16,615 nucleotides of DNA from JAGWRA01 sp035534615 (GTDB lineage Bacteria > Acidobacteriota > Vicinamibacteria > Vicinamibacterales > CAVVIG01). The notes beneath the pieces are model-generated. The model saw nothing but the letters and a program-made list of their open reading frames with translations. It was not told where the DNA came from and searched no databases. Numbering within the stretch: the first letter of the stretch is position 1; the number at the start of each line of letters is the position of its first letter. The stretch is from contig DATLRO010000124.1 of NCBI GenBank assembly GCA_035534615.1, positions 1 to 16,615 of the forward strand, read 5' to 3'. The position numbers and the translations under genes are program-made. Shown one piece after another: positions 14,316-16,615 of this stretch.

Positions 14316-15206
14316 ATGCGCATTGCATTCGTCGGACTGGGGCGGATGGGCAGGCCGATGGCGCAGAACCTGCTGCGCGCCGGCCATCACCTGGCGGTGT
14401 ACAACCGGACGCGCGACAAGGCCGCAGGCCTGTCCGGGCAGGTCACGCTCGCCGACTCGCCGGCCGAGGCCGCGCGCGACGCCGAGGCGCTCGTGACGAT
14501 GCTCGCCGACGACCGGGCCGTCGAGCAGGTCGCCTTCGGCGACGGTCCGGAGCCGGGTGCGCTGGCGGCCCTGCCGGAAGGGGCGGTGCACGTCTCCTGC
14601 AGCACGATTTCGGTCGCGCTCTCGCGGCGCCTCGCCGACGCGCACCACGCGGCCCGGCAGGGATACGTCGCCGCGCCGGTGTTCGGCCGCCCGGATGCGG
14701 CGCTGGCGCAGAAGCTGTCGGTGGTCGCCGCCGGGCCGGCCCACCTGCTCGATCGGTGCCAGCCGCTGTTCGACGCCGTCGGCCAGGCGACGTTCCGGGT
14801 CGGCGACGACCCGGCGATGGCGAACGCCGTCAAGGTGGCCGGCAACTTCACGATTGCGGCGATGCTCGAAACGCTCGGCGAGGCGTTCGCGTTCATCCGC
14901 AAGTCGGGGGTCGATCCGCACGTGCTGCTCGCGATTCTCAACGGCGCGATCTACCGGTCGCCGCTGTACGAGACCTACGGGCGGGTCATCGCCGACCGGC
15001 GCTTCGAGCCGGCCGGCTTCGCGCTGCGGCTCGGCCTGAAGGACGTGCGGCTGGTGCTCGAGGCGAGCGATGCGGTCGCCGCCCCGATGCCGCTGGCCAG
15101 CCTGCTGCACGATCACCTGCTCGCGCAGGTCGCGCAGGGCCGCGGCGACGCCGACTGGTCGGCGATCACGGAAGTCAGCGCACGCCACGCGGGGCTGGAG
15201 CGCTGA
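14316..15206 (+). CDS. NAD(P)-dependent oxidoreductase, 3-hydroxyisobutyrate dehydrogenase (beta-HAD) family
   Basis: I chose ATG 14316 (296 residues) because the Rossmann strand MRIAFVGLGRMG begins there and GGGAG at 14304-14308 sits seven bases upstream. GLGRMG (7-12) binds the cofactor, and Asn30-Arg31-Thr32 after the second strand suggests NADP(H). The catalytic lysine motif is NAVKVAGNF (Lys173, Asn177), and LKDVRL (241-246) is the usual C-terminal motif. The substrate loop reads AAPVFGRPDAA (119-129) instead of the classic DAPVSGG, so the enzyme probably belongs to an uncharacterised subgroup and not to true 3-hydroxyisobutyrate dehydrogenases. Family substrates are small beta-hydroxy acids, glyoxylate or succinic semialdehyde. 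The NamZ-like gene follows 82 bp downstream on the same strand. Confidence 0.92.
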   Translation: MRIAFVGLGRMGRPMAQNLLRAGHHLAVYNRTRDKAAGLSGQVTLADSPAEAARDAEALVTMLADDRAVEQVAFGDGPEPGALAALPEGAVHVSCSTISVALSRRLADAHHAARQGYVAAPVFGRPDAALAQKLSVVAAGPAHLLDRCQPLFDAVGQATFRVGDDPAMANAVKVAGNFTIAAMLETLGEAFAFIRKSGVDPHVLLAILNGAIYRSPLYETYGRVIADRRFEPAGFALRLGLKDVRLVLEASDAVAAPMPLASLLHDHLLAQVAQGRGDADWSAITEVSARHAGLER

Positions 15207-15288
15207 TGTCTCATTCGATCTCCGGTCTCTGGTCTTCCGGCTCCAGTGCGCGGTCAATGGTCCCTTCTCACTTCCGGAGAGCCTGCCC

Positions 15289-16449
15289 ATGTCGCTGACC
15301 CTCGGCTCGGATCGCCTGCTGTCCTCCCCCTGGCTGCGCGGACGCCGGGTCGGCCTGGTCTGCAACCCGGCGTCGGTCGACGCATCGCTCCGGCACGTCG
15401 CCGACCGCTTCGCCGCCAGCCGGCACGGCACGCTGGCCGCGCTGTTCGGGCCCCAGCACGGGTTCCGCGCCGACGTGCAGGACAACATGATTGAAACGGC
15501 CCACGCCCGGCATGCGCGCGGCATCCCGGTCTACTCGCTGTACAGCGAGACGCGCGAGCCGACGCCGGACATGCTCGCGGGCCTGGATGCGCTCGTCATC
15601 GATCTGCAGGAGATCGGCGCCCGCATCTACACGTTCATCGCCACCATGGCGGCCTGCCTGCGGGCCGGCCGCCGGCACGGACTGCCGGTCGTCGTCTGCG
15701 ATCGGCCGAACCCGATCGGCGGCGTCGCCGTCGAGGGCCCGATGCTGGCGCCCGGATTCGAGTCGTTCGTCGGCCCGTTTCCGATGCCGATGCGCCACGG
15801 CATGACGATGGGCGAGCTGGCGCGGCTGTTCAACGACCACTTCGGGATCGGCGCGGATCTCACGGTGGCGCCGATGGAGGGGTGGTCGCGCGACATGTAC
15901 TGGGCGGACACCGGTCTGCCGTGGGTCATGCCGTCCCCGAACGTCCCGGTCGCCGACACCGCCATCGTCTACCCGGGGACGGTGCTGCTGGAAGGGACGA
16001 ACGCGTCGGAGGGGCGCGGCACGACGAAGCCGTTCGAAATCGTCGGCGCGCCGTGGGTGCACGCCGAAACGTTTGCCGGGCGCCTGAACCGGGCGGGGCT
16101 CGAGGGCGTCCGCTTCCGGCCGGTCGTCTTCGAACCGACGTTTCAGAAGCATGCCGGCCGGCCGTGCGGTGGATGCCAGATCCACGTGCTCGACCGCACG
16201 GCGTTCCGGCCGGTGCGGGCGGCGGTCGCCGTCATCGCGGAGCTGCGCCGCGCCGATCCGGCGCAGTTCGCCTGGCGCCAGCCGCCCTACGAGTACGAAC
16301 AGGTCAGGCTGCCGATCGACATCCTCGCGGGCAGCGAGCGCCTGCGCCAGCAGATCGAGCAGGGGATGGATGCCAGCGACATCGCGGGCGGATGGGATCT
16401 GGACGTGCAGCCGTTCCTGAAGATCCGGGAGGAGGCGCGGCTCTACTGA
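15289..16449 (+). CDS. namZ: NamZ/DUF1343-family exo-beta-N-acetylmuramidase homologue
   Basis: The 386-residue protein matches the DUF1343 family across its length: VGLVCNPASVD (21-31), LFGPQHGFRADVQDNMIET (52-70), YSETREPTPDML (85-96), LVIDLQEIGARIYTFI (102-117), DRPNPIGG (138-145), and late PSPNVP and GTNASEGRGTT (236-246). Characterised members (NamZ, GH171) release terminal N-acetylmuramic acid from peptidoglycan fragments. GGAGAG at 15276-15281, seven bases before ATG 15289, fixes the start. No signal peptide is seen: the N-terminus MSLTLGSDRLLSSPWLRGRR has no hydrophobic core, although characterised members are described as exported. It may act on imported muropeptides in the cytoplasm. 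The upstream oxidoreductase may be co-transcribed. Confidence 0.92.
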   Translation: MSLTLGSDRLLSSPWLRGRRVGLVCNPASVDASLRHVADRFAASRHGTLAALFGPQHGFRADVQDNMIETAHARHARGIPVYSLYSETREPTPDMLAGLDALVIDLQEIGARIYTFIATMAACLRAGRRHGLPVVVCDRPNPIGGVAVEGPMLAPGFESFVGPFPMPMRHGMTMGELARLFNDHFGIGADLTVAPMEGWSRDMYWADTGLPWVMPSPNVPVADTAIVYPGTVLLEGTNASEGRGTTKPFEIVGAPWVHAETFAGRLNRAGLEGVRFRPVVFEPTFQKHAGRPCGGCQIHVLDRTAFRPVRAAVAVIAELRRADPAQFAWRQPPYEYEQVRLPIDILAGSERLRQQIEQGMDASDIAGGWDLDVQPFLKIREEARLY

Positions 16450-16519
16450 CGTGCGGGCGGAGCGCCCGAGGCGTCGAGGCTCCGGGCGCCCCGAACACCG
16501 GGCCCCGGGCCCTGAACGT
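16450..16519. other. GC-rich convergent intergenic region
   Basis: This 70-bp gap between the NamZ-family stop and the stop of the converging edge gene contains short GC inverted repeats, such as GGGCG-GAG-CGCCC and CGGAGC...GCTCCG. None is followed by a T-run, so no intrinsic terminator can be called with confidence. Confidence 0.4.
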
Positions 16520-16615
16520 TCATCCCCGCGTCTTCGCGATCCCGGGGGCCGATTCCTCCTGCGGCCAGGCGGACTTGAAGTGGCGTTCCATCAGCTGCGT
16601 GCGCAGCAGCTCGAA
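16520..16615 (-). CDS. C-terminal fragment of an unrecognised minus-strand gene
   Basis: The reverse strand from the right edge reads 31 codons, beginning FELLRTQLMERHFKSAW and ending GIAKTRG, then TGA at 16522-16520. Codons are strongly GC-rich at the third position, as in the neighbouring genes, and the opposite strand offers no better gene. The piece is too short to assign a family. Its coding status rests on codon use and on the plausible charged, helical C-terminus. Confidence 0.45.
   Translation of the reverse strand, partial: FELLRTQLMERHFKSAWPQEESAPGIAKTRG

Noticed and set aside
1..16615. Mobile element, CRISPR array, toxin-antitoxin or defence system
   Set aside because: No direct-repeat array, transposase, integrase, nuclease or small paired toxin gene was recognised on either strand.

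Overview
This is a GC-rich bacterial chromosome segment with tightly packed genes on both strands. I see no rRNA, tRNA, CRISPR array, transposase, integrase, phage gene or attachment site. High GC, an S10 serine carboxypeptidase, a GMC oxidoreductase with a Cys cluster, paired GT-C membrane glycosyltransferases and a NamZ/DUF1343 protein together resemble soil Acidobacteriota of the Vicinamibacteria type. That placement is an inference from gene content and has no marker-gene support.

Left part (1-4333, all minus strand). Reading 5'->3' on the minus strand: a small orphan membrane protein (4333-3887); a PAS protein with a C-terminal Cys-rich module (3614-2976); a soluble hybrid histidine kinase (2979-1039) overlapping it by a GTGA start/stop; and, 40 bp on, a GMC-family flavin oxidoreductase (998 to the window edge, truncated). 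The PAS protein and kinase look translationally coupled and probably act together. The gap before the PAS gene carries a perfect 12-bp inverted repeat.

Middle part (4334-10367). A 332-bp gap holds three consecutive GC hairpins and a near-consensus sigma-70 promoter. The promoter drives a secreted S10 peptidase that ends in a textbook rho-independent terminator. A YdcF/SanA/ElyC-family membrane protein follows. Converging on it, with a 141-bp antisense overlap, is a GT39-like membrane glycosyltransferase, and a second GT-C-like membrane protein diverges from that gene. This block suggests envelope glycan or lipid-linked sugar work.

Right-middle part (10381-13209) is a metal-transport locus. 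A ZnuC-like ATPase and ZnuB/MntB-like permease, with no binding protein in the window, are transcribed leftward. A NiCoT nickel/cobalt permease is transcribed rightward. The 247-bp gap between them contains a strong hairpin close to the ATPase start and an 11-bp near-perfect dyad upstream of the NiCoT gene.

Right part (13244-16615). A ketopantoate reductase-family gene (minus) diverges from a 3-hydroxyisobutyrate-dehydrogenase-family oxidoreductase (plus). The oxidoreductase is followed by a NamZ-type exo-N-acetylmuramidase homologue that lacks a visible signal peptide. The C-terminal end of an unrecognised minus-strand gene lies at the right edge.

I found no clear new multi-gene system. The points most worth a second look are the Cys-enriched PAS protein coupled to the hybrid kinase, the Cys cluster in the GMC enzyme, the dyads in the metal-transporter gap, and the convergent antisense overlap at 6982-7122.
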